Shown one piece after another: positions 35,111 through 43,231 of a stretch of DNA of 64,000 bases. The stretch's first letter is position 1. Each line of letters opens with the position of its first letter. The notes under the pieces were generated by a model. It was not told the origin of the DNA. It saw only the letters and a list, made by a program, of their open reading frames with translations, and did not search any database. Both the position numbers and the translations under genes were made by a program. Source of the stretch: an uncultured Oscillibacter sp. (GTDB lineage: Bacteria > Bacillota > Clostridia > Oscillospirales > Oscillospiraceae). The stretch covers positions 62,001 to 126,000 of the forward strand of contig CAJUMX010000007.1 of the NCBI GenBank assembly GCA_910587705.1. The letters are read 5' to 3'.

Positions 35111-35645
35111 GGATCACACCTCCCAGTTCTGACTGTAAATGCTTGCGGATGCGGTACAGCTTCCCCTCCACTGCCCGGACGGTCAGGCCCGATTCGGCGG
35201 CGATCTGAGCGGTGGGCTGGTAGTAGTAATATTTGCGCAGGAACAGCTCCCGGTCCCTGCGGCCCAGCCGCTCCACCGCCGCCCAAAGGGTCCGCGCCGC
35301 TTCCGCTTTGAGAAGTGACTGCTCCGGGCCGTCGGCGGAATCCGGCATGGTTTCGTCCAGTGTGCCGCCCTCCCTGCGGCGCTCATTGGCCCGGCGGCGG
35401 TTGAGGGCCGCGTTGCGGGTCAGATGGGTGAGCCAGGTGGTCAGAGCGGCCTTGCCGGGGTCAAACGTGCCGATGGAGTCCCACACCCGGAGCAGCACGT
35501 CGGACAGGCACTCCTCCCGGTCCCGCGCGTCGGGGAGGATGGGGGCGATGATGTACCGCAGCAGAGGGGTGTACGCCGTCTGGAATTGTTCCATCGCGCC
35601 ATCCTGACGGGTTTGCAGGGCGTGGACCAGCTGCACATCCTCCAC
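35103..35645 (-). CDS. ECF-type RNA polymerase sigma factor
   Basis: A 180-residue sigma-70 family factor. The GTG at 35645 has AAGGAGGG nine bases upstream and gives VEDVQLVHALQTRQDGAMEQ. Region 2 includes REECLSDVLLRVWDSIGTF and the promoter-melting stretch TTWLTHLTRNAALNRRR; region 4 includes LFLRKYYYYQPTAQIAAESG with the recognition helix VRAVEGKLYRIRKHL. No N-terminal extension. It overlaps the membrane-protein gene and probably activates its own operon. Confidence 0.9.
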   Translation of the reverse strand: MEDVQLVHALQTRQDGAMEQFQTAYTPLLRYIIAPILPDARDREECLSDVLLRVWDSIGTFDPGKAALTTWLTHLTRNAALNRRRANERRREGGTLDETMPDSADGPEQSLLKAEAARTLWAAVERLGRRDRELFLRKYYYYQPTAQIAAESGLTVRAVEGKLYRIRKHLQSELGGVIHG

Positions 35646-35738
35646 AATGTCTCCCTCCTTTTTCTTCGTATGTCCTACTATACACCGGAGACGGCAAAAT
35701 CCCACAAAAATTTTCTGCAAAATTAAGACACAGAAAAT

Positions 35739-35770
35739 GCCTGCCCGCGCTCTGGAGAAGGCGGGCAGGC
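35739..35770 (-). terminator. Terminator after the DUF2200-like gene
   Basis: GCCTGCCCGC ... GCGGGCAGGC with a short T run on the minus strand, 34 bases beyond the stop at 35804. Confidence 0.75.
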
Positions 35771-35803
35771 GTTCTTTCAGGCTGCACAATGATTCGTCTG
35801 TAC

Positions 35804-36568
35804 TCAGATGTTATCCTCGCACCACCTCGCAATCTCCCCAATCAGCTCCAGCGGGAGGGGCTTGCTGTAGGGGAGCTGGATGGCACCCTTGCTGGTCTTG
35901 TACTCCGTCAGCCGCCCGGCGAACGCCTCCACAGCCTCCGGGCCGGGGTACAGGCCGATGTGCCGCTTGGAGGCTGCGAACTGGATCAGGTTCCTGCCCT
36001 TCCAGTAGGTGGGCATACTCCAGGAGATTTTCTCCCTGGCCTCCGGGATGCTGGCCTTGATGGCGGCGTTGATCTGCTGCAGATAGTCCTGCGCCTCCTC
36101 CGGCTGGGCGGCGATATACTCCTCAATTGTCGCCGGAGGCTTCCCGCAGTAGTGGCTCTGGTCCACATTTTTGAATGATCGCCCGCACTTGGGGCATACC
36201 CACATATCCGTTTTCTCCTGCCCCCGCAGAATCTTCTCCATCGGCTTCCCCTTCGCCAGCTCGTCGATCAGCTTGTCCAGGTAACGGATTTCCCGCATGA
36301 GCGGGTCCTCGATCTCCTCCACCCGGACGCCGCAGACCACGCCCTTGATCTGCGCCCGGTTCGGGTTGGGCTGGGGCGCCTTGCGGAAAAAGTCCCCATA
36401 GCAGAGGCCGACGGGGCGGAACGCCTCCAGCTGCTCCGGGCTGTACCCCGACAGCCAGCAGATGACTTCATCCACCTCGGCCTTCGTCCTGCCCTTCCTG
36501 GTGGCCTTGTCCAGCAGAAGCCCGTAAACTTTCCCGAAATTCATTTGAAACACTTTGTCGTTATTCAT
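35804..36568 (-). CDS. DUF2200 and DUF1801-like two-domain protein
   Basis: A 254-residue soluble protein. The first 110 residues match DUF2200 in pattern (VYGLLLDKATRKGRTKAEVD, then ICWLSGYSPEQLEAF). A CPKCGRSFKNVDQSHYC zinc-ribbon-like linker at about 124-140 leads to a DUF1801/YdhG-like domain (SWSMPTYWKGRNLIQFAASK, then HIGLYPGPEAVEAF and a SKGAIQLPY loop). DUF1801 proteins have been linked to iron-sulfur or iron handling, but function is not established. It is a single-gene unit. Confidence 0.8.
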   Translation of the reverse strand: MNNDKVFQMNFGKVYGLLLDKATRKGRTKAEVDEVICWLSGYSPEQLEAFRPVGLCYGDFFRKAPQPNPNRAQIKGVVCGVRVEEIEDPLMREIRYLDKLIDELAKGKPMEKILRGQEKTDMWVCPKCGRSFKNVDQSHYCGKPPATIEEYIAAQPEEAQDYLQQINAAIKASIPEAREKISWSMPTYWKGRNLIQFAASKRHIGLYPGPEAVEAFAGRLTEYKTSKGAIQLPYSKPLPLELIGEIARWCEDNI

Positions 36569-36670
36569 AATGCATGCGCTCCAGATAATGATGCACTATT
36601 TTACCACATCCTATATTGTTTTGCCAAGAGTCGGCCTGAATCTTGCGCGGGTCAACGGAAAGGGTTTCAT

Positions 36671-36700
36671 TCTTTGTTTTCGGTTACGCAATATCTGAGC
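36671..36700. repeat. Dispersed boundary repeat, weak copy
   Basis: TCTTTGTTTTCGGTTACGCA then ATATCTGAGC resembles the exact copies at 50551 and 57482. It sits in the 362-base gap 36569-36930, which otherwise holds only a hairpin (36761-36794) and no supported gene. Confidence 0.35.
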
Positions 36701-36760
36701 AGTAAATTGTGCTCCCCGACGCTATATTTTCTTGGCTGAAATCTGTTTCCTTTCGCCACA

Positions 36761-36794
36761 AGGAAGGGGCATCCAAGAAACTGGACGCCCTCCT
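36761..36794. terminator. Imperfect hairpin at the end of the defence operon
   Basis: AGGAAGGGGCATCCA ... TGGACGCCCTCCT. The same kind of hairpin with similar flanks occurs at 49415-49450. It lies 137 bases downstream of the operon on the minus strand. Confidence 0.5.
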
Positions 36795-36930
36795 GGGAGC
36801 TATGTGCTTACATATGATAGTTGAGGAAAATAGTAAATTTGAACAAATATTATTTTCCATCTCTGCAAAAACATATAGGCACTCAGCGATATTGCTGAGT
36901 GCCTTTGAAACAAAAATGTCAGGGTTATAC

Positions 36931-38931
36931 TTAACAAAATTCAAAATATATCTTTTGTCTTGCTTTCACTATTCGAACTTTTTTGCTTTGCTCAAGATTC
37001 AACTCAGTACTCTCATTTTTGAGAACTATTTCCTGAGCAGCATTTAACAGAGCAGGCAATTTCAGTAGATTAAGCACACGGTTTAGCTCTGACGCATCTA
37101 CGATCCAACACCAATTTTTGCGATTATTTTTTTCTGGTATTGGAACACTACGAAAAGATAAATAGTGTCCAGTTACTCCCTTGTTAAGTAAAACAGGAAG
37201 TGAAGACTCTTCTTGGCGGATCAAATTAATTGTCTGGAATGGCTGCCTTCCACGATACTCCAGATACAATTTGTACAGATAGAAAACATAATCGTGTGTA
37301 AGTCTGCAGATGCGTTTCAAGTCAAAGGACACTGTACTAGATGTTTTGTCAAAATCTTCGAAAGAGATCAAACGCGAAGAATGCTCTTTCGAGATTACAA
37401 CTCCAAATGCTTCCTCCGCCTGCACTCTCAATGTTTTGACTGCGGTAAAAAATTGCTGCAATTTTTGGTAGTATATGGCCATATAGTTCGGCACTAAATG
37501 TTCCTGCGGTAGACCAAGTGGTTCAGAAAGAGAAATGCTACATTGTCCGTCCGGGTTAAATGAACAGAGATTCAAAATTTCGTTTGCTATGTATTGGCGA
37601 CTTTGATATTCGACTTGAAGTACTTCACATTCGGCGTCAAGCGTTTTTCTAAAGCTATAAATTGACGCACTTCTCAAGTCATTAGCCCATTTGTCAAAAT
37701 CAGTCTGACGGCGGACTTTTGCAGGTAGTAACTCTGCTAGTGCATTTTTGGGTATGCGAGTTGTACTCCGAGCCATGTCACAATCTTGCCCTATCAGGAC
37801 AAACCATTCCCCCTTGCTATTAGTAAAAATATCGCCGGCTGCCACAGGCAAGAAGTAGTCGTTAACCGTGTAATCAAATGCTTCTAATGTGTTTAGCTGC
37901 TGAAGATCTGCATCAGGCAATTCCTCGCTATCCTCTAAGCTATTAATGACTCTCGACAACCGAATCATTCTTTTTATTGTACCAGCATCTTCACGAGGAG
38001 CGGTTGCTAACAACCTAATCCAGTCATTGATTATCTCATATTCTGACGCTCCCTCGGTTTGCGCTTTTTGGGCAAGAAAGAAGGCAATTCCTTTATTCTT
38101 AAGAGCTTTATCAAAGGCGTTTCCCATGCTTAATAGTGTTTCTGATTTAAGCTCAGAGATGAAATAGTTATATGCACTTCTCGCAATACAGGACTTCAAC
38201 TGCTCAGATTTGCCTTTAGGTGCATATTCAAAGTACAATGTATCACTGATTTCTTCATACATTTCCTTGGATGAAAAGATACTACCGACGATATTTCGGC
38301 GTATATCTTTGCTTTTGTCAGAAATCACCTTAATAACTTCTTTTGCCCTATTAGCACCGGATAAGTAGTTGTCAATAATACATACGACTGCGCACTCCGA
38401 GGAAGCCTGTTCAATATCTGTAGAAAATAAGAGCTGAGTATCTGAAGAAAAATCTGTATAGATGCGGAGAGAACGAGCTCTGTTTTCACTTAGTATATAG
38501 TTGTCATAAAGGTCACCAAAAGAGGGTGGGGGTTCAACTCCGATTCCATATTTGGCACCAAGCTCATAAATTTCCTGAATAGCCTTACCTTCAAAAAGGG
38601 TATATTGTTCTTCAATGCGTGTTTTCAATTCAGGATTTATGCTTTCAATAAGTGCAAACGCACACCTGATATCCCCTTGGGGAATGTTATCGTCCCACGC
38701 CCCAATTTCATCAAAACATTTGTCAAACAAAGAAAGAAATTTTGACAGGATCTCATGCAGTGTTTGTGAAATCGCTTCAATTTCAGAAAGATACTGGCAA
38801 CGATCGTCTAATGCCATTCGTGTAATGTCATACAGAGCTCGTTCTTTTTTGTATTCACTTTGCTTGAAATCATCTTCAATGATTATAATACGTTTGCACT
38901 CAATAGACGAAAAAAGTTCTTTATAGCTCAT
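36931..38931 (-). CDS. Receiver-like protein with split REC domain and unknown effector region
   Basis: A 666-residue protein in the defence operon. Its N-terminus has the acidic pocket of a response-regulator receiver (KRIIIIEDDF, Glu19-Asp20-Asp21). The expected phospho-acceptor strand appears only much later (VVCIIDNYLSG, Asp187), followed by a hydroxyl residue in IFSSKEM (Ser220) and a Lys in EYAPKGK (Lys239). So a REC fold seems to carry an insertion of about 140 helical residues. The rest has a beta-rich segment with GDIF (366-369) and QDCDM (382-386) and no nuclease motif I can see. The start overlaps the kinase-like gene by one base (TAATG). Assignment to REC is by eye. Confidence 0.75.
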   Translation of the reverse strand: MSYKELFSSIECKRIIIIEDDFKQSEYKKERALYDITRMALDDRCQYLSEIEAISQTLHEILSKFLSLFDKCFDEIGAWDDNIPQGDIRCAFALIESINPELKTRIEEQYTLFEGKAIQEIYELGAKYGIGVEPPPSFGDLYDNYILSENRARSLRIYTDFSSDTQLLFSTDIEQASSECAVVCIIDNYLSGANRAKEVIKVISDKSKDIRRNIVGSIFSSKEMYEEISDTLYFEYAPKGKSEQLKSCIARSAYNYFISELKSETLLSMGNAFDKALKNKGIAFFLAQKAQTEGASEYEIINDWIRLLATAPREDAGTIKRMIRLSRVINSLEDSEELPDADLQQLNTLEAFDYTVNDYFLPVAAGDIFTNSKGEWFVLIGQDCDMARSTTRIPKNALAELLPAKVRRQTDFDKWANDLRSASIYSFRKTLDAECEVLQVEYQSRQYIANEILNLCSFNPDGQCSISLSEPLGLPQEHLVPNYMAIYYQKLQQFFTAVKTLRVQAEEAFGVVISKEHSSRLISFEDFDKTSSTVSFDLKRICRLTHDYVFYLYKLYLEYRGRQPFQTINLIRQEESSLPVLLNKGVTGHYLSFRSVPIPEKNNRKNWCWIVDASELNRVLNLLKLPALLNAAQEIVLKNESTELNLEQSKKVRIVKARQKIYFEFC

Positions 38932-41540
38932 TACAATTCCTCCGAGGTATTGGATACAAGCAAAAATTTATATCTGTTTCCGTATTCATTACGCTCGTCG
39001 AGCAATTCAATTTCTCCACCAAAAGAGTTCAGTAATTTTCGAACAATATATAATCCCATACCACGCCCTTCAGACAACGGTTTACCAGACTGCAATGGCT
39101 CAAACAAAATATCTTCCATACTCTTGGAAACCCCTGTGCCAGTATCATATACGACAATACCATCAACGCCATATTCTTCAATCGCAATGGTATCCATTCC
39201 AGAATAAGTGTAGGTGTTATCACTTTGTGCTCGTTTACGGCGCACATCAATCCAATATAAGGAGTTGTTGATTAGGTTGTAAAAGACATGCAATAGCACG
39301 CCTTTTGGGACAAACCATGTTAAATCTTGTGTATTGCACATAATCTCTATTTTCTCTTTTTTGACCACTGTCAAAAGATTCTTCCTAATATTCATTATCA
39401 CATCTTCGATGTATTCATGAATAAACTCATCATAAGTGCCTTTTTTAATAAAAGTAGTTTCTAGAAAAGAATAAAGACTTCCGATTTGATTGAGCTTTCC
39501 CGAGATGTTACCATAGCTGTTTTTGATGGGGACAACATGTTGATTATAGGTCCTTACACTGCTACTCCGGACAAAGTAATCTTTTAAGAAATCAAAATGC
39601 TCGCTTGCATCCGGTGCAATACCTGTTTTACTTAATGAGTGAAGTTCGTGCGTGATTGTCTCTGTAATGAGTCCGTTGGCCATAAGCTTATAGTTATTAT
39701 AGGACTCAACTTCAATAGCTTTTAACTGTGCATCAGCTTCTGAAAGAAGCACAGCTGTAGACTCTTGAACAGAAGAATCTGCTTTAATATCGGCATCAAG
39801 TTTTTTAAATGTATCCGTAAGAAATGCATAGCTTTGTTGTGGTAGCGCAACTTGGTCCGTTCCACTTATCTGAGTTCCACGCTGCAAATGTTCAGACACA
39901 TCTGCCAGCGCCTTCTGCATACGCTTGTTACGCTGTATCATCTCACGAAGTGCAGCATCATTTTTCTTAACACGTTTTGAGAGGTTTTCTTCTAACAACC
40001 CTTCCTCGGCTAGAATTGTTTTTATCAGGTCGTTTGCTTTTCGATTTAGAGTGTAGAAGAGATAATTAAATACAACATTTATGAGAAGTTTGAATGCTTC
40101 AGATGTTTCATTCGCACTAATGTCTAAGCGGGAACTAATCTCTTGGATATGCCTCTGGCCCACGTCAGACAAGGAGACATATCCGACAGTATTGCCAAGG
40201 TCAAATCGGTACCACTGCTGACCTTTTGTTCTGAATTGTTGAAGTTTAATCCAGTCGCTCTCTTTGTTTCCTAAAAAGCCAATACGAAATACATCTCGGT
40301 ATAATTTGATTCCGTTATAGTCCTCCAGAAAATATTTTAGATCTTTCAGAGAATACCGTCTGTTTGTCTGTCCCAACTCGTAGGCGGCATCAATAATTAT
40401 CTTATCGCCAATTGCGGCTCCCTGTTTAAAACTGTAAATTGAGCCTATAATTGGCGTTATTTTTAAAAGCTCATCAATCGCAGCAAGCGCTTTTTTTTCA
40501 ATAAATGAATCGAAAAGCGCTTTCTTATAATCATCCTCTGCAACAGCATAGAAATCACTGAGAATGTCATAAAACAAGGAAACCAACTCTTCTTTTGTCG
40601 CATAGGCTTTGAGTGCATTTTCGATTCTTGTGGAGTTGCGTTCCAGTATGTCGCGGTAAAAGCTATGTGACTTTTTTAAACGGGTAAATGCCTCTGCCTT
40701 TACTAAGGCCCGATGGACACGTTCAATAAACCATGGTTTTATGTCCAAGCCATAGCTCAACACACCATCTTTTGTTGGCTCAAATCGGAAACTGTGAATA
40801 GATTCTGCCAAAATAAGGGTATCGTACGGAAAAGCGATGTCGACTTCGTGGTTATCAAAATAGAATCTAATTTGCGGCATGGGTAATATGCCCTGCGGAT
40901 TAGCAAATGGTGTGATTAAAAAATTAAGCGCCGACTTAAGCTCACGGTTGATCTGAACTTGGAATACGGTGGTATCCAGCGAAAGCTGTTCGAACTGCAT
41001 AGCGTTGTCAATAAAGTCCTCTAAGTTCACATTAAAGATAATCAAGCGAGTATGATGAGACGTAACAGGACCTTCAAAACTTGGTACTTCCTCCGTTCCA
41101 TTGATTACATCATTCCAATCAATAAAAACATACGAAGTGTGGTTTTCTTTATCAGAAGAAGTTTCTACAAGTAATGCTGTTCCGAGCCTTTGCGTTGCAA
41201 GTCGACCAATACCTTTTTCACCAAGAGTACCTTCCTCATTGGACTTAATGTCTGTAGCAATCTTCAGAAAACCATCATCAAGGGTGGCATCATTCATACC
41301 GCATCCATCATCTTCAACAATTAACATTGGTGAGTGATGATATTGCTTAGGAATAATGTCTCTAACATGTGCCGGAAAAAGTTCGTTGGAAGATAAACCA
41401 TTATACAAACGTAAGTTGATATTCTTTGCCTTTGCATCAATCGAGTTTTTGAGCAATTCGATTACAGCAACTTCGGGTGATGTTATAAGATCTCGGCCCA
41501 AATGTTTTATAACACGTGGATCAATCACAATCTTTCTCAT
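38931..41540 (-). CDS. Dual GHKL protein: MORC/Hsp90-like ATPase plus histidine-kinase core
   Basis: An 869-residue soluble protein. The N-terminus is a GHKL ATPase of the Hsp90/MutL/MORC kind: Glu28 and Asn32 in IELLKNSID, DDGCGM (77-82) and GEKGIGRL (107-114). The middle is helical with coiled-coil character (about 500-610). The C-terminus is a histidine-kinase core: H-box THELHSLSK with His631, N-box NLINNSLYW (755-763), G1 DTGTGVS (799-805) and G2 GRGMGLYIV (825-833, GRGMGL). It has no membrane segment, so it senses something inside the cell. It overlaps the methyltransferase by 4 bases and the REC-like gene by 1, so all three are translated together. Confidence 0.88.
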   Translation of the reverse strand: MRKIVIDPRVIKHLGRDLITSPEVAVIELLKNSIDAKAKNINLRLYNGLSSNELFPAHVRDIIPKQYHHSPMLIVEDDGCGMNDATLDDGFLKIATDIKSNEEGTLGEKGIGRLATQRLGTALLVETSSDKENHTSYVFIDWNDVINGTEEVPSFEGPVTSHHTRLIIFNVNLEDFIDNAMQFEQLSLDTTVFQVQINRELKSALNFLITPFANPQGILPMPQIRFYFDNHEVDIAFPYDTLILAESIHSFRFEPTKDGVLSYGLDIKPWFIERVHRALVKAEAFTRLKKSHSFYRDILERNSTRIENALKAYATKEELVSLFYDILSDFYAVAEDDYKKALFDSFIEKKALAAIDELLKITPIIGSIYSFKQGAAIGDKIIIDAAYELGQTNRRYSLKDLKYFLEDYNGIKLYRDVFRIGFLGNKESDWIKLQQFRTKGQQWYRFDLGNTVGYVSLSDVGQRHIQEISSRLDISANETSEAFKLLINVVFNYLFYTLNRKANDLIKTILAEEGLLEENLSKRVKKNDAALREMIQRNKRMQKALADVSEHLQRGTQISGTDQVALPQQSYAFLTDTFKKLDADIKADSSVQESTAVLLSEADAQLKAIEVESYNNYKLMANGLITETITHELHSLSKTGIAPDASEHFDFLKDYFVRSSSVRTYNQHVVPIKNSYGNISGKLNQIGSLYSFLETTFIKKGTYDEFIHEYIEDVIMNIRKNLLTVVKKEKIEIMCNTQDLTWFVPKGVLLHVFYNLINNSLYWIDVRRKRAQSDNTYTYSGMDTIAIEEYGVDGIVVYDTGTGVSKSMEDILFEPLQSGKPLSEGRGMGLYIVRKLLNSFGGEIELLDERNEYGNRYKFLLVSNTSEEL

Positions 41541-42658
41541 AAATTATCCTCCCAAATATCTTCTAAAATCTCCTTCAATGTTTTCGCAATTGCTACAGCC
41601 ATTAAATATGGAACACCATTACCTATCATTTTAAACTTTTTTGAGAGCGGAAGAGTTGGTAATACGACAAATTCTTTCGGCAAAGATTGAACAGCCATCG
41701 CTTCCGCAACGGATATACGCCGTTTCTTATAAGGATGAAGATGAACTTCGTTATGTCCATATGCAGCTGTTGGAGAGTATCTCCAACGGTGTAACCGTTT
41801 AAATGACTTGCCACTTGTATCGCCTTCGGCAATAGTTTCAATTTTTTCTCGTCCCTTTTTTACTTGGAATATATCTTTGCCATTTGGATGGGTTTCAACA
41901 TCGTTTTTATTAAACCAATACTCAACGGTTAGTTTTTTTAAAATTCCTTTAGCAGGAAATGCATATGGGCTATTTACCATAAACTCTCTTTCTTTTGGCC
42001 ACGCTCTCGTTAGAACATCCTCTATATCAAAAAGAGAATGTTTGTCCCATTCGAATATCAATGTATTGGGGTCATTCTGATAAAGTCGTTTGTGAATGCC
42101 GACCATAAACACACGCTCTCTGAATTGTGGAGCACCATACTCAAGTGCATTGAGAACCTTTTCGGCTATAACATAGTCATTAGCTTGAATTTTCATCATC
42201 ATTTCATAATAGAAAGCACGATGCTTCTCTGTTTTTACTAAACCCTTGACATTTTCGAACAGAAAAAAATCAGGATGACATCGGCAGATGATATCAAAAT
42301 AGACTTTAGTCAATCGGCCATTTTCGCCATCGACACCAGCATTTTTCCCTGCGACTGAAAAATCTGGACATGGGGGGCCACCAATAAAACCAACCAAGTT
42401 TCCTTTTTCGTGTTCCCGTGCGACAAGACTAATGAGATTTCTTTTTCCACGTCGTTTTGCATAACGTTCCGCACTATCATTATGATATCCATATATCGGA
42501 GTATGTCGATTCATTTGCTCTCTCGCGTATTGATACGACTCCATAAAAAGATTGTCATATTCGTTAACAAATACTATGGTATATCCGTTTTTTTCAAATG
42601 CTAAATCTAAAATCCCGATTCCTGAGAAAAACGAGAAGATGGAAATTTTCTTTCGCAT
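41537..42658 (-). CDS. DNA (cytosine-5) methyltransferase
   Basis: A 373-residue C5-cytosine methyltransferase. Motif I is SFFSGIGILDLAF (about 9-21), motif IV GGPPCPDFS with catalytic Cys97, motif VI FENVKGL (Glu135), motif VIII QFRERVFMVG, motif IX RRISVAEAMAVQSLP and motif X KMIGNGVPYLMAVAIA. The target-recognition region (about 215-315) is ordinary in size. Its start is 5 bases after the Phd-like gene. It lies beside ATPase and receiver-like genes and without a recognisable restriction enzyme, so it probably marks self DNA for the neighbouring system. Confidence 0.93.
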   Translation of the reverse strand: MRKKISIFSFFSGIGILDLAFEKNGYTIVFVNEYDNLFMESYQYAREQMNRHTPIYGYHNDSAERYAKRRGKRNLISLVAREHEKGNLVGFIGGPPCPDFSVAGKNAGVDGENGRLTKVYFDIICRCHPDFFLFENVKGLVKTEKHRAFYYEMMMKIQANDYVIAEKVLNALEYGAPQFRERVFMVGIHKRLYQNDPNTLIFEWDKHSLFDIEDVLTRAWPKEREFMVNSPYAFPAKGILKKLTVEYWFNKNDVETHPNGKDIFQVKKGREKIETIAEGDTSGKSFKRLHRWRYSPTAAYGHNEVHLHPYKKRRISVAEAMAVQSLPKEFVVLPTLPLSKKFKMIGNGVPYLMAVAIAKTLKEILEDIWEDNL

Positions 42659-42663
42659 AATGT

Positions 42664-42840
42664 TTACATTCCTTTTTCCTTTTCGTGTTTCTCAAACTCC
42701 TTGAAGGTCATGAGGACAAACTTGGGCTTGTTATTCTTTAGAATGGTAATCAGGCCGTGTTCCTCAGTCATCCTTGCCGCAAAGGAAAAATTTTGATTCA
42801 CTTTAGAAATTGATAGTGTTTTTTCAATATCAATCTTCAT
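42664..42840 (-). CDS. Small Phd/YefM-like protein, first gene of the defence operon
   Basis: A 58-residue protein starting MKIDIEKTLSISKVNQNFSF and ending near KFVLMTFKEFEKHEKEKGM. The short beta strand, helix and ITILKNNKPKFVLM pattern is that of Phd/YefM antitoxins, which bind DNA as dimers. AGAGGT lies eight bases before the ATG. No toxin gene of the RelE/Doc kind follows; instead the methyltransferase starts 5 bases after the stop. Two copies of an octamer sit right before the start (42841-42866). It probably acts as the autoregulator of the operon. Confidence 0.75.
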   Translation of the reverse strand: MKIDIEKTLSISKVNQNFSFAARMTEEHGLITILKNNKPKFVLMTFKEFEKHEKEKGM

Positions 42841-42866
42841 GTTGTATACCTCTAAACAGTTGTATA
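42841..42866 (-). promoter_or_regulatory. Tandem octamer, candidate operator of the Phd-like gene
   Basis: GTTGTATA occurs at 42841-42848 and 42859-42866, 18 bases apart, which places the two sites nearly on the same face of the helix. On the minus strand they lie between a possible promoter (TTGATA near 42890, AT-rich -10) and the ATG. Confidence 0.55.
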
Positions 42867-43012
42867 AAATACTTACCTAATATTTTATATCAATTTTTTA
42901 GCTAAAAGTCAACCTAATTTTGTAAATAAGTATTGGCTCCATGTAATGGTTGAATAAAAGCAACAATAGTTTAGGGAGAAAATTGCACCTGTCAAGTAAT
43001 TCAAAGTCTCTA

Positions 43013-43042
43013 TTTCCTTGTCTTCTGTTATGGAAAATTTGA
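43013..43042. repeat. Dispersed boundary repeat, weak copy
   Basis: TTCCTTGTCTTCTGTTATGG then AAAATTTGAT resembles the copy at 49325 and, less well, the exact copies at 50551 and 57482. It lies in the 387-base gap 42841-43227. Confidence 0.3.
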
Positions 43043-43071
43043 TAGGGCATTCGCCACAAATAAGTGAGAAA

Positions 43072-43106
43072 AACTGTGCGCTCCACGCTGAATGGAACGC
43101 ACAGCT
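43072..43106 (-). terminator. Terminator after the ABC exporter operon
   Basis: AACTGTGCGCTCCA ... TGGAACGCACAGTT-type hairpin with a T run on the minus strand, about 120 bases beyond the permease stop. Confidence 0.7.
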
Positions 43107-43159
43107 TGCAATTTTATGGGTTTCCTACTTTACACATTAATTACCCATAGAGCGACTGC

Positions 43160-43231
43160 TCTATAGAAAATGACGCTGTTGAGTGTTGCGAAGAAGATGC
43201 AGTAATAGGTCTTGTTGTCATGCCGTGTCAC
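43160..43231 (-). pseudogene. Relic of the C-terminus of a CAP-domain protein
   Basis: Twenty-four codons, VTRHDNKTYYCIFFATLNSV then IFYR, align without gaps to the C-terminus of the CAP protein at 49464 (VTQYDGITYCYMFVGIPNSV then NFYA), with 13 of 24 residues the same. No start or upstream CAP sequence is present; upstream bases belong to the permease gene, whose last bases overlap it. Confidence 0.6.

Noticed and set aside
41537..42658. Classical type II restriction pair
   Set aside because: No restriction endonuclease motif is visible in the adjoining genes, and their domains are GHKL and receiver-like.
42664..42840. Conventional Phd/Doc or YefM/YoeB toxin-antitoxin pair
   Set aside because: No small toxin gene lies on either side; the next gene is the methyltransferase.
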